From Chaetorhynchus papuensis (taxonomy: Eukaryota; Chordata; Aves; Passeriformes; Rhipiduridae), in NCBI GenBank assembly GCA_013396525.1, contig VWYX01000881.1, positions 186,001-250,000 on the forward strand: DNA of 64,000 bases. The letters are read 5' to 3'. A program made the translations under genes and the position numbers. Shown in pieces: positions 36,201 to 48,100 of the stretch (positions are counted from its first letter, which is position 1; every line of letters starts with the position of its first letter). Under the pieces are notes generated by a model. The model saw only the letters and a program-made list of their open reading frames with translations. It was not told the origin of the DNA and made no database searches.

Positions 36201-38994
36201 AGGATGTTCCTTAAACCCCCTTTGACTTCAATAGGACATAAACATATGCTTGAAGTTTGGCATGCTCAGAGCTTTGAAGAGAAAATTCTCAGGCAGGTTT
36301 GGGAATTGCAGCATGGAGCAGTATCCTACTCAGGTTTTGGGAGCCCAGCCACATACTGAGCCTGCAGGCTTGAGTTAGATGTGTATAAACATGATAAACA
36401 GAGGTGAGGTCCAAATCCATGGCACTCTGTGTGCAGGGAGTGGGCAAACTTAGCTAATAGGCACTCAGGAGGAAAAGGTTTTAGCTTGTCCTAATTGCCT
36501 GTTTGTGCCCCTTGGAGCAGCAGGTGCAGAGCAGGGACAGGCTAATGCAGCCAGGCTCCTTTGGGAGTCAGGACCCCCTGGGACCATGCCAGTGCCTCAG
36601 GAGTGCAGGAGGAGGGAAGGTACAGGGCCATGGGCTCCTCCATGGGAGCCCCTGTGCAGGTGCCTTTCTTTCCTCTGCCAAAGAGCGTTTGCTCTAACAA
36701 ACAGCAGGTCACAGAGGGATACAGGATTTTAGCTTCCAGTCATGTTCTGGGCAATCTCCAGTCCACTGCTGGGCTTCCAGACGTAGGAAGGATGAGAAGA
36801 TGGGTGTGTTGTCGCCACCTCTACAAGGTTTTGATGTCTTGGTGCTCAACACACCCCAGCCTCGCCTGGCTGAGGGGAAACCTGAAAGAAGATCTTCCAA
36901 GGAGCCACAGCAGTGAAAGGGAAGGGCACATGGCTGGCTGTTGTGCCTGGCATGCGGTGGCAGACGCACTTCAGGAAACTGGCATTTTGGGTGTAGGTTT
37001 CTACAGGAACAGATAGGATAGGTACCAATGCCTACATCTTCTGCTGGATGCAGTCACCCCTAAAGGTGATTTTCTGCCCAGGCCCAATTCATCAGCAGCA
37101 AGTTGAAACGTGTCTGTTTTTTAAATAATTTCAATTACAGCTCCCTGGTGCTTCACTGCATGTTCCTGAGGCTCCTATGGCCCCTACCTGTATAAAGTCT
37201 CTCCACATGCAGTGTGCCTATTGCCTGTGTTGTCCTCCTGTCATTTTCACTGGTACTAAATAATTAATACTAAACAAATTTCAAAACTATTCAAAACAAT
37301 TCTCATGGGAAAAGTACACGTTCCTCATGAGCATCATTTCCAATGGGAACATCTCAGTGGCCAAGTAATTTATTTTATTCTAGTATAGCTTGTTAAAATG
37401 GTGTTACTGTACATGTTAATGGTCTTACATTCATGTTGAATGAGAGCAGGAAATGCAGCAGCCAAAAATCCTGTAATAGATTAAAAGGCCATAATCATGG
37501 CATACTGAGGGTGGTGGTGGGGTCACACTATATAACATCAGTGTCTGTGACTGAATACTTTCTAGAGGTGTCATTCTTACTTTTGTCAAGGAGTTGAAGT
37601 ATTTTGTTTCATTTCTTGTAGGTGAAGGCAAAAGATGGCATATTTCATTATACGATTATTTTTTAAAAATAAACAAAAGTCAATATAAGATGGAGGTGAT
37701 ATGTGACCTGGCACATTGAAAAAAAATGACCTTGTAAATACTAATTTTCTCCTCATCTTCAATTTAACAAGAATTGTGGGGCGAGGAGAGACATTTCTTA
37801 GAGAGGGTGACAAAAAGGGAAACAGAGACAAGAACAATTCAAAAATAAAAAGGTAAAAATTTCAGCCTGATCCAATTTGTGGTTTGTCATGTTGGAATGA
37901 GCAAGCTGAAGGGTTCAAAATATTCAGCTGTGTAGGATGCCCCTTAGTGGTTGAATATAAACACTGTTGACAGACGAAATAATTTTAAACACGGAAAAAG
38001 ACCCCAAAATAATATTTGTATTTAGTAACCAAGAACAAAGGATTTTAAATGCTAACATATGCACAGAAGAGCCTACAAAGTCATGTTTACATAAAACATT
38101 AGAAACAGTTGGAAAAATGCAAACCAATAGTAAGAGAACATTCCTGAATAAGCTATTGCAACAAATGAGAAGAAAACAAGGGAGAAATAGAGGGAAAAGG
38201 TCAATCTCTATTTCTGTTTTAATCAGAATGCATATTATGGGATGAGTTGACTTTGCAGAAGAATACAGCCACATGCTGAACTCTGCAATGGAACCCAACC
38301 CAATATTTTTACCACTACTTTCTAGAACAGAGCGTTTCTGCACAGCTATGAAGTTACCTGGTCTGCAGCCACGGGCCCTTCCCAGCACCATATGGCTGGT
38401 GTAGCCTGTGGCCATCTCTGCTGCGACAGAAGGCTACCAGCTTGTGTTACAATCCACAAACATTGCTACTCAAAAGGCATCAAGAAATGTTTAAGATTCA
38501 TTAGAAAAAGCTAGAGTGCACAGATTCTGTAATACCCAAATGTACACTGCAAAGAGTCTACGGGAGATTAATTCCATTTGTTCTAACCCTTGTCATGAGG
38601 AATATATTGCTTCTAACTTCCTCTTTGCAAAACCAGTCTTTGCATTGGAGTAATTTGCAAAAGCTGCAACACAGTGACACTCCCAGAGCCCAGCACCCAC
38701 ATTGGTCTGTTTACAGCTACTCTGAATGTAACCGTATTTTATACCTTTACCATCTCTATGTATACACTGGATAACAAAATAAGTCCATAATATTTACAGA
38801 CAGTTTGTCTCATTTGGAAATCCGATGTTTCTGAGAGCAGTTATTTTTTTCTTCTTGAAGAAGTCTGCAATTCTTCCATCTATTTAACTTTGCATGTAGA
38901 AACCATGGCTGCAGTGTCTCATTACCTCCACACCAGTAACCGAAGCAGAAAAGCCACTCATCAGCAGTATTGACATAAGCCTGGACTTCTTGGG
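33274..38994. other. Unique DNA, no recognised gene or repeat family
   Basis: Long AT-leaning stretch. Small local repeats include a ccttattaa-ctgc word at 34512 and 34552 (13 of 14 identical, 40 bp apart) and a degenerate repeat of agaatactg...gttagaagtg at 35691 and 35724. Frames of 60-163 codons (largest 37924-38415, minus) have no domain or splice support. Confidence 0.45.
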
Positions 38995-41414
38995 TCACGT
39001 CCTAACACAGCTTAAGTGGTCAAGGGGAATCTCTTTGTTTGAGTTAGCTGGTGTGTGCTGTAGCTGGATATGCTGATCCCAAACACTCCCAGGAGCAGTG
39101 CTGCCCGCTGCAGCGCTGTGTCTGATGGGTTGATAACGATCTTTGCTGCAGCTTGAGTCTGAGGGAGAAACAAGGCAAGTTACAGCTGATTCAGCTCAGT
39201 GCAACACAAAAGAAGGTCTTTGGAACCTACAGAGCACCTTTTTCTTCTCCTTGCCATTGAACAGGGTATGACTCTGCTTTCTGCTGAAGAGCATTTCCCA
39301 CAGTCTATTGCACGCTTTGGAAAGCCCCCCTTTTTATCAGTTTGTAAAAGATAGAACACATTTCTGATGTGACTTTCCTTTCAATTGCTACTCGTTGATT
39401 TTGGTGACTTTAATGGGGTTCCCTCTGGCTACCTGAGAGGAAGAGCTGAATCAAGTGTGGAGGCTTAGGCATAATGGAGGAAGAACTTTCTTATTCTGTA
39501 AAGAACAAAGATCTCTTCCTTCCCACAGATTACCTACTAACACAGGATGCTCCCTTGAATGTTAGATACTAACTCAGGAGGGCAAGGCTAGGAGGGATCA
39601 CTAACATCATTTATGATGTCCACAGATAGTACTAGACCAAGCAGACAAACATTTAACACAGTCACTTTGTCAAGTCCACTGAAGAAGCAGGAAATGCCAA
39701 GCAAAGTAAAGATAAGAATTACTTATTTACTATCTGAATAACAATCAGAAAAGAAATTAAGTTACTGTTGCTTCCCTTGTCCACATGATACACTGACCAA
39801 GAGGCAGAGACACGGTTGCATGGAGTCCCTAGAGAGCAAAACAAAAATGCCTATACGTATTGGCACTTTGAGTTAAAACGTAGCATGGGTCTTTCTAGTT
39901 GCTGCATTTGGTTTCTTTAAGTGAAATAATTACTTGGCCTCAAATAATGATTTTTTTGCTTTTTTAAAATGCTTTTCCTTGCAATCCAGGGATGAAAAGC
40001 ATGGCATCACTGACAGGACAGATTCCAAGGAGCCTCTTTTTCACTTCCAGATTCTAGGTTTTTTATTGAGCTTAAAGAATTAGAGCTGAGCACTCTGACC
40101 ATGATAAATGTGTCTGACTGTGGCTACTTCAGCCGCAAAATAAATAAAGACAAAAGAAATTCCAAACAGAATTACTATGTAAGGTGATATCAAAAGATAT
40201 GCAGGGGGGTGTGAAAGAAATTCATGGCTAGGAGTGAAACCCAGCATCTTTAGCTCAGCCTCTCAGCTGCTCAACTATCCACTCTCAGCTACTTCAGTCC
40301 ATGATTCTGGATTTGTGACATTTTCCAGAGAAAGGATGGATACTCTGTAGATATCAAAATATGGAATACAATAAGGAAGATGTTTTACTTTGGTATATAT
40401 ATATGTATATATATTTATAGCTGCTTTAGTCTCAATTATTCACCTGATTTAAAATGTTTTCTATACATGCTTTTATTTGTTTTCTTCATATAATGATTGA
40501 TAGTCTGATTTTCCAATATTCCAGAGGTCAATTCTGATTGAGGTTTCCTTATCACGGCCACAGAAGCTGGCTGAAGTGTTTTACTGATGGGTCAGCTGAG
40601 TTGTACCCTTCTTTCCATTAGCATTTTCCCACTGCCCCAAACACACAAAGCCATTGCAAGAGAAAATTATGGAGAAGCAGTTTCTGTTTAAGCACTGCAG
40701 AAGAATTAACTCCTTCCAAATAGTCTGCATTTGGTATTCCAGCACTATACCAATTATCAAGAAATGTCATAATTCATTTGCTTTTCAGCAGAGTTGAATT
40801 ATTTGAGTTGTTATGTGAGTTAACCCACAAGAAACCTATGTTCCCTTGGGTTTTTCAGGCAATATTTTGAAATAAAATCAATCTGATCAAGAGAAATACA
40901 GGTATTTTTAAGATTAATTAAAAGCAATCTGATCAAGAGAAATACAGGTATTTTTAAGATTAATTAAAAGCAGGAAAAAAAAAAAATCATACCTGCAGCA
41001 ACCTTATATACCCAGGTGTCATTCTCCGGAGAGGAATAACCATGATTTCTGAGTCCTTGTAGAATTTCAGCCCCTACAATTCTAAAACACACAAAACATT
41101 ACTAAACCCCAGGGATGTTTTACAAGTTGACCTCTTAATGAAACAGAAGATTAAGCCTAATGCAGTTTGCTACCGTGCTGAAAGCATCCCAAGGAGCAGA
41201 GTATGCCCACATTTGGTGCTCACCTGATGCTCTTTTCCCTGGAGCCCTTTCCATGCCCCGGGTGCCGGGGTATATGAAGCCCCGCTCCGTTGCATAACCC
41301 ATCACATGGGATCTGTCTGCACCACTCAGGTGTTGGCAGGGCTGGGACCGGCCCGCCTGGGGCCAGGTATGTCTCGCAATATTGGAAAACTCTCTGGGAA
41401 TGCCTAAAGCTCAT
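38995..41414 (-). CDS. Candidate three-exon gene or transcript (minus strand), product unknown
   Basis: Three segments obey GT-AG rules. Exon a is 41414-41224, from an ATG to the donor CATCAG|GTGAGC. Exon b is 41081-40993, acceptor tgtgtgttttag|AATTG and donor GCTGCAG|GTATGA. Exon c starts at 39158 after the strong acceptor tttctccctcag|ACTC and runs to a TGA at 38997-38995. Lengths 191, 89 and 164 nt give a continuous 147-codon frame. Exon b is open only in the frame that joins its neighbours. Introns would be 142 and 1834 nt. There is no signal peptide or membrane segment, and I do not recognise the product; exon a is proline-, glycine- and cysteine-containing. Against it: the frame is short, an in-frame stop lies just upstream of the ATG, no poly(A) signal was found, and exon a also has a good donor on the opposite strand. 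A non-coding RNA or chance is possible. Confidence 0.22.
39159..40392. other. Presumed intron / unique DNA
   Basis: Lies inside the longer putative intron of the candidate transcript. No frame, repeat or RNA gene was recognised. Confidence 0.4.
40393..40416. repeat. (TA)n microsatellite
   Basis: TA dinucleotides interrupted by a single TG. Confidence 0.9.
40879..40970. repeat. Perfect 46-bp tandem duplication
   Basis: Two adjacent identical units, 40879-40924 and 40925-40970, each beginning caatctgatcaag and ending attaattaaaag. No mismatch was found by reading both copies. It lies 23 bp from the donor of candidate exon b, inside the putative second intron. Complete identity suggests a recent duplication, a copy-number polymorphism, or an assembly duplication. 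Confidence 0.97.
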
Positions 41415-42520
41415 TAAGAGAGCTGACCTCCTTAATAAGAAAAGGACCTAAGCCTGCTTTATAGATAGTACTGGACATAGGAAAAGGAGGTCATTATAGC
41501 ATTTTGTGTCGCAGAGTGACAATGCAAATAGGATTGGATGGTGTTTATATAACTTAAAGCATTATTTAGACCCACAGGATGACCTGACTGGGTAGGAAGC
41601 TTAATGCAACCATGACCCAAGTTGAAAGGATGGTCTAATATAACAGGGCTATTTGGAGGCACATTTAAAAGTAAGTGCTTCCTTTTCTTATAGCATTGCC
41701 TTTTATTCAGCATTATGCACGGTCTTTTTCATTTTTCTACTGCTAGTTCTTTAAAACTAAAACCACCTAATCTGATACTTACTGTTATTACTACTTTCTG
41801 TTAAGTGTGATCTCTTTTCACTGTAGTGAGCTTGAATTCAGTTCTATTCCTGCAGTCATATAGCACACTATGTGAGAAATGGTGATAAAATATAATCTAC
41901 AAAATTAATTTCCCCAACTTTTAGTTGTGTCCATTGACAGACCGTGCTAAGAGAGCTCCTTTTTTTCCATTTTCAGTATCTGCAACCTTGCACATAGATA
42001 GCAAGGCAGAATTTGACTCCAGCTGCAGTCCTACTTCTAAACATGCAGGGTAAGAATCTTCAGGTGTTGTAAGTCAGGAAAGCACCAATGTGCACATTGA
42101 GCCCACACCAGTTTTCATGACAAGTGTTCCAGAGATCAGTGCTGACTTGCATCCCTGTAGTCTCTGCTATGGCAGCTTAAAGATCTCTGAGAAATAGTCT
42201 TGCTGTAGAAGAGCAGAAACATGATTCTACTTGGAGAAATACTCTATTCCAGGAATTTCACAGGTATTTCACAATGATACCACTGTCAAGGATTCTCATA
42301 ATTCATCTTCCTTTCAGCAGATGCCTAATTAATGTTCCACAAAGGAATGCTTCTGTTTCATTCCGAGGCTCTGGCTTACATAGCACACAGTGGGCAGTTT
42401 TCATTTTCCTTTCACTGCACCATGTTTGTAGCACACCAACCCCACTGGCACCGACTCATTCAAAAAAAAAAGATAACTTGAGTTGAGCTCATCCTACAGC
42501 ATCAATCTAAATCATCATCA
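41415..42520. other. Unique DNA, no recognised feature
   Basis: The region upstream (minus sense) of the candidate transcript. No CpG island or TATA box stands out. An 84-codon minus-strand frame (41459-41713) has no support. Confidence 0.45.
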
Positions 42521-42672
42521 TCGAATCATCGCAGATGGTTTAGGCTGGAAAGGACCTTTGAAGGTCATCTAGTTCCTGCCACAGGCAGGGATGCATTCCA
42601 CTAGACCAGGTTGCTCCAAGCCCCATCCTACTTGGCTTTGAATATTTCCACAACTTCCCTGGGCACTAAAAG
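42521..42672 (-). repeat. CR1 LINE 3' end (reverse)
   Basis: Reading plus, gaatcatcgcagatggttta is followed by ggctggaaaggacctttga, aggtcatctagttcctgcc and ctagaccaggttgctccaag, then ccccatcctacttggc. This is the reverse complement of the CR1 3' UTR: TTGGAGCAACCTGGTCTAGT, then GGCAGGGACTAGATGACC and a GGTCCTTTCCAGCC-type block. A deletion separates it from the aacttccctgggca block at its right edge. Confidence 0.92.
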
Positions 42673-44094
42673 CAAGAGACTGGGAACCTGCCAATCTGTT
42701 GGTTCTTTTTTTTTATAATATGCAATTTTCACAGTGACCCCATGCTAAACCTTTCGTGCTGTGTCCCTTAGCTATAGGAAATACTGTATGAACAGGAATC
42801 AATCAGCATAAAATTGGGAGCTGACTGAAGTTAACATAAGCCTATCAGTACCTGCCCAAATGCATCTGGGATGAATACTTATAGTATGAAAAGTCAAAGG
42901 CTTTTTTCTTGTTTCTCACTGTATGCCCCATGCCAGCTTTCCCAAACAATCAGGAGAGGCCCTGTGCTTGCTGCCCAGAGCAGGACAAAGATATTGCTGC
43001 AGAGTCTGCCTTTTTCTGGAAATACACCGAGCACTGAGATTTTCCTTTAAATTTCCAGCCTTGCCTACATTCAAAGAAAAACCTCCTTACTGAAGTATCA
43101 GAGTTTCAGGAGCTGCAAAATTTCTGCCATTTTCTGTGTAACTCTTTCCATTCAGAGAAGGGCAGTGAGATTCCAGTGACACGGTATTCAGAAAGGGAGA
43201 GCTTTCCAAACAAGTTTCTTTGTGTGGAAAGTAAAAGGGAAAGGAAAGAATATGCTTTGGCTGACACAGCTGTCTTTAAAAAGGATCTCTTGGCCATGCA
43301 CAACACAGCTGATTTGTAGAATATTTTCTGTAGTTGCAGGTGTTACCAAAATCTGAATTACATGCCCAAGGACTCTGAAAGAATAACCGTTCCAGGCTGT
43401 TTCAGGAGAACTTTGATCAAACAAGGGGTTGCCTCCCTTCCTTTTGAAGTCCAAGCCTCTGAGAATTGAGTCCTGACTGCCAGGAGGCAGAGAAGAACAT
43501 GCCCCTCCTGGGCTGGGGACCGGACAAGCCACAAAGGCCTCTCTTGCCACAAGCACAGGGATCCCACGTGCTGTGCAGACTGCTCACTTCATTCATCTAC
43601 TAAAGCCTTCACTGCTTGATGGAGGCATCAAGCAGCTAAGAATGCAAGTGATATTCCCACATCCTCCCCAGTATTAAAGACAAGGGATACTTTGAACTAA
43701 GCTGTCAATATTCACCACCTTGTGCTCTATTTCCATTAGGAGGAGAAATCAATAATGATATGACAAGTTCCTTTGCTGTAATCCAGTGCCTTTGGGACCA
43801 GCAAGGGCTGCTTCTCCAAAAGGACCAGGAATCAACCAACAGAAATAAATTCTTTTCGCACTCCCCAAAAAGCTTTCTGTGCTGCCAGTGACCATATCCC
43901 TGCCTCTCCAGAGTGTGGAGCAGGGACTCTCATGACAGTATCACCCACATCAGCTCAGTGCAGGGAAAGCACAGCACATGGGGCTCTGGCCCCTGCTCGT
44001 CTGGCAGATTTTGAAGCCTGTGCTGTTGACCACCCTCAGACAAATGCCTCAAATATTTAGACAGTAATCATTCATGGACTTGTCACTTTCTCTA
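42673..44094. other. Unique DNA, no recognised feature
   Basis: A 122-codon minus-strand frame at 43188-43556 and a 69-codon one at 43358-43567 overlap. Neither shows a domain or clear splice borders. Confidence 0.45.
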
Positions 44095-44205
44095 TGTGCC
44101 TTAGACTTCGTTAGGTTCTCTTTCACAGGCAGCTGCTTCTCTTGATAGCTGGACTTTATGATCTTAGAGGTCCTTTCCCAGCTTTAACAATCATATGATT
44201 CCCCC
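44095..44205 (+). repeat. CR1 LINE 3'-tail fragment
   Basis: The clear part is gctggactttatgatcttag followed by aggtcctttcccagc and a final caatcatatgattc. It matches the CR1 end GTTGGACTTGATGATCTTAG, AGGTCTTTTCCAACC and AATGATTCTATGATTC. The left 50 bp (tgtgccttagacttcgttag) fits the preceding 3' UTR only loosely. Confidence 0.7.
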
Positions 44206-44614
44206 ATCATAAGAATCCTCTTTCAGATCCTTAAAAATGTTTTATCTTAAAAGCAGGCTCAGCTTCCCAGTTTTCCTTGTTTCCTGTGTTCCATACAATG
44301 ATTCTTATTTACCATCCCATTTTCCCAGCTAATTTTCCCACATACATCCTAGCATATGCATTTTTATCCTGAAAAAAGGGCTACTGCATCAACATTTCCC
44401 TCTATCCCAGCTTTAGCACCAGAAATTTCTCTTCAGGAGAGGATTCCATACTGCTTTCTTCTGCTCGTCAGTTCTTGCCATTGAAGATGCGTGTGGAATC
44501 TGGAATTGCAATGGCCTATGGCACTTGAGACTCTAGATGCGAGCAGGCCCTGACTCCCTCACACACAGGAGCCCATTGCCTACATCTACTTCTGCTTTGT
44601 CTTCCCCTCATTGC
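44206..44614. other. Unique DNA, no recognised feature
   Basis: Nothing recognised on either strand. Confidence 0.5.
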
Positions 44615-44636
44615 TTTTTTTTTTTTTTTTTTTTTT
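44615..44636 (-). repeat. 22-nt poly-T (poly-A on the minus strand)
   Basis: An uninterrupted run of 22 T. On the minus strand it is a poly-A preceded four bases earlier by AATAAA (44641-44646 reversed), directly downstream of GC-rich sequence with a 135-codon minus frame (45015-44608). This could be the tail of a retrocopy or a simple homopolymer. No target duplication was found by eye. Confidence 0.9.
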
Positions 44637-44739
44637 GACATTTATTTCTGAAAAAATTTAGCCATCCTGCAGCAGAGGAAGGGAGGAGGGAGGCAAGCTC
44701 AGGTGCACAAGTTAAACCCCAGGAAGAGGTGGTAGAGGT

Positions 44740-45140
44740 GCCCAGGTGAGCGGCCCCCTCAGGCCTGCCCTCCAGTGCAGCCAGGTCGCCCTGCAGAAAG
44801 GACGGGAGCCCGGCTGGGAGCTGCTCGAGCGGCTGGCGGTGGCTCCTGCTGGTGGCGCGGGCATTGCTGAGCTGTGCGTGCCGGCCGGGGCTGCCGTGCG
44901 CACCCACTGCCACACCCGCACATGGGGACGGCCTGCGCCCCAAAACGTGGGGAAAGCGGGGCAAGGCAGGGGCTTCTCCTGCTGCTCGGTTCCTAAGGGA
45001 ACCCGCCACAGTCACATTACTGCCTTTGCTGGGACACGGTCACGAGGCTGACAACGTGAGAGCAAGAATGTGAGGCCAAGGAGGGGACAGTGCTGCCCCC
45101 ACGGGCGTCTGGGGTGAGCAGACCTCACTGCCAGGGGAAG
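44740..45140. promoter_or_regulatory. CpG-rich patch (weak CpG island)
   Basis: About 27 CpG in roughly 400 bp by hand count, clearly above the surrounding DNA but less dense than the island at 21.5 kb. Frames on both strands (44608-45015 minus, 44746-45051 plus, 45040-45327 minus) overlap and look like chance frames in GC-rich DNA. A plus-strand AATAAA at 45355-45360, followed by a T/G-rich stretch, could end a short transcript that starts here. Confidence 0.45.
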
Positions 45141-48100
45141 GCGGCCGCACACCTGCAGACAGGAGGCTCTTGGCAGCCCCAGGGCACCTCAGGCAGGTGG
45201 CACGTGTGCATGTTGATGGCATCAGTTTCTTGTGACCCACCACACGCCCAGGGGGCTGGGGTTGATGTCTCACAGTTATTGCTCCTAGCTGACGGGTACA
45301 GATTGCAGGCAGAACACTGCAGGGCACTGCCTACGTGCAGTCATATTTCTGAACAATAAACTGGTTTAAAGCAAGACTCTCTGCTGGCTTTGAGGGCCAT
45401 TAAGCTTGATTTACTCAAGGCTCTCCGTACTGATACAGGGACAGAATTTTAAAAGAGGATTTCCCATAATGCATATACCATTTTCATTCTATACCTGGTG
45501 AACAATATGACATTTGGAAGTCATGATTTGAAAACAATCCAGATATTTAACTAAAGAAGTACTTTCCAGAATTCATCATCCTTAAAGAGTCCAGGCTGAA
45601 GGAATATGGGGCAGAATTCTGAACCTACCCACAGCTTCCACTATGCCCCTTTGTGCAGGATAGGAGTAAACATGAAGTGCTGTCACTGCAGGCAAATCAA
45701 TAAAATAAACAATATAAAGAAAACAAACCACCAAATCTTCCTCAACACACAACTGTATGACTAATCCTGGGCTTTTTGACTTTAACAGTTATTAGATCTG
45801 AGAGCGTGTCCTTTCAAGTCATTATGTGCATTACTCAAAAAATTAGAGCTAAGCTAAAAGTAATTTTGCTTAAACAAAGGTAACTAAACTACCAGCTCTG
45901 CTGGGGTAACAGCACTGGGCACTGCCAGCTTATAGAAGGAAGAGACAGTCCTGCCCTGAAGAGCCTGCAGTCTGTGGGGAGGCAGATGGTTGCCACCAGT
46001 TGAAGGAGCACAGGGAAACAAAGGGAACGTACAGGTTGGCATGTGAGGCGATGTTCTCAGCTCACTTACAGTCAGATTGTTTCCAAATTTTTGTAGGCAT
46101 CGCAGCAAAACACAATGTAAAAGAGATGTGAAGGTGGTAAATGAATTTTAAGATGATAAGGGAGGCAAGGAACAGGAACAATGTTAGTGGTATTGTTGCA
46201 TTACACAGTAGTATCTTCGCAAAGCACAAAATTAAGGAATATGTTGATGACAGAAGCAGGAAATGCCATCAATAAAAGAAAACTGCAATGCTGTGTAGAT
46301 GAGCTAAGGCATAGACTGCAGAGTTCAGTCCTCAAAGTCATCTAAGGTTACAGATACACAGCAGCAAGAGATTTGTGTTGCTGAGGCTTGTGGAGTTACC
46401 ATTGCAGTAGCTTAAACTATTCATTTATTCCCTGCTGAGCATTGACTCCTGCACTTCCCACAGCTCCACTGCCAAGCAGTCACTCCTGTGTTTGCAGTCT
46501 GCCTGCCCACAGTGCTTTGACACCGAGGGACAAAAGAATAGAAACTGACAAAAAGGTAATAGCAAAATAATAGTAAAAAATCAAGTTCATTATGGCTATG
46601 GGGAAAGAAGAAATTCTTTCATGAAAGCAAATTTTGTCAGAAAATGCTGCAATTTGTATGTTTTTAGAAACTACGGGGGGAAGAAATCCGGAAGTATTTC
46701 CTAAGCAAAGGTAGGGAAGCTGGCAAAGCACAAAGTTACTTCTCCAGAGCTTACCTGGAACCCAGTTCTGTCAAGAAGGGCTAGATCTCTCTCACCTAAC
46801 TCCAGATAACGCTCACACAGATGCCTGCCTTGGAACTAGATGCTCTAAATTCCCATTCTAATTTACCTGTTTCAAATGTTTCTGTTAAGATCAGGGCAAG
46901 AAGTGACAATAGTACAGTGAGTTGGTACAAACTGCACCCCACTGAATACAGTGGGACAATTCAAAATGAAGCTGTCATGAAGAGTGGCTTTTAAGATGAC
47001 CAAAGCAAATTAAAAGCATATATTGAAAGAAGCTGTGTTTAACCTCACAAAAGGAGCATCATGAAACCCTTCCTCTCAGATACTGATAAGTAGTGAAGAT
47101 GTCCTTGAACACTGATTTTTGCCTCACTCCCCAACATCTGGATGTGGTCAATAGCCATGCTTCATCTCCCCTCACTCAGTAGAGGTCTTCACAGAGGGAA
47201 AGCAACACTAGTAACATTAAGTGGCCATAGAAAAGCCAACACATGAGAAGGACTGAATTCAAGGCTTTGCATAAACAGTTACTATCTGACCTGATATACC
47301 ACTGCAGAATCTTTGGGGGGACGATCTCCAATGTCCCAGCACAGTCACCGTCCTACAGAACTCACAGCTACTGATCCATGAGCCATCAGTTGGATAAGCA
47401 AACTTGCTGTCATCTTTTCTCTTGCTCACATGTGTGCTGGTATAGATGTATTTATTCCTTTCACAACTGAAATCCAAAATAAAAAAAAAACAAACTCAAC
47501 CCAATCCATACCCAGGAATACAAACAATGGGCATTAACAGAGAGATATGGTATCCCGAAGGTCTGAAGACCTTAATGGAAGCTAGCACCTTTTGAAAAGT
47601 CAACGCCAACCACTGGCTACTCTGATGTTTGGGTCCATCTTAATGCATTGTACAGTTCTGCAGAATCTGTAGGCCGGACTGCAACAGAAAACTGTTCTAG
47701 CAGATATGGGCAGGGAGAAGCTTGCCTGCTCTGCTGTGTAAGACATTGAATCCCAGGCACCTCCCTGTTATCTCAATACACAGTCCTGGAGAGTTGGTCC
47801 AGTTTAAAGTGCCCAGCAGAATTACAACTGTCTTTTTGGAGCAACAACTTTATGCCTTGCTGCTTCTGCGGCAGGTTTAGAGGTCAGCCAGCAAAACATG
47901 CTATGAGAGAAGCTGGAACACTTGGCCCGAGAGCTGTGCTCACTGACCTGAGAATCATCTGGGTGCATGCTGCTGGACAGACTTATCAATAGCCATTATT
48001 CTGGTAAGGCTCATATCTGGCAGGCAGTGGACAGACCTCCAGCAGAGGTCCAGAGTCCCAGTTAACCCTGGAAGCAGTTGTTAACAGAGTTCCCTTTTTC

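Noticed and set aside
38810..38998. Minus-strand frame with a WCGGN motif that recalls Kunitz domains
   Set aside because: The cysteine spacing is wrong for a Kunitz fold (five residues instead of eight between the two cysteines), the start codon is GTG, and a stop lies just upstream in frame.
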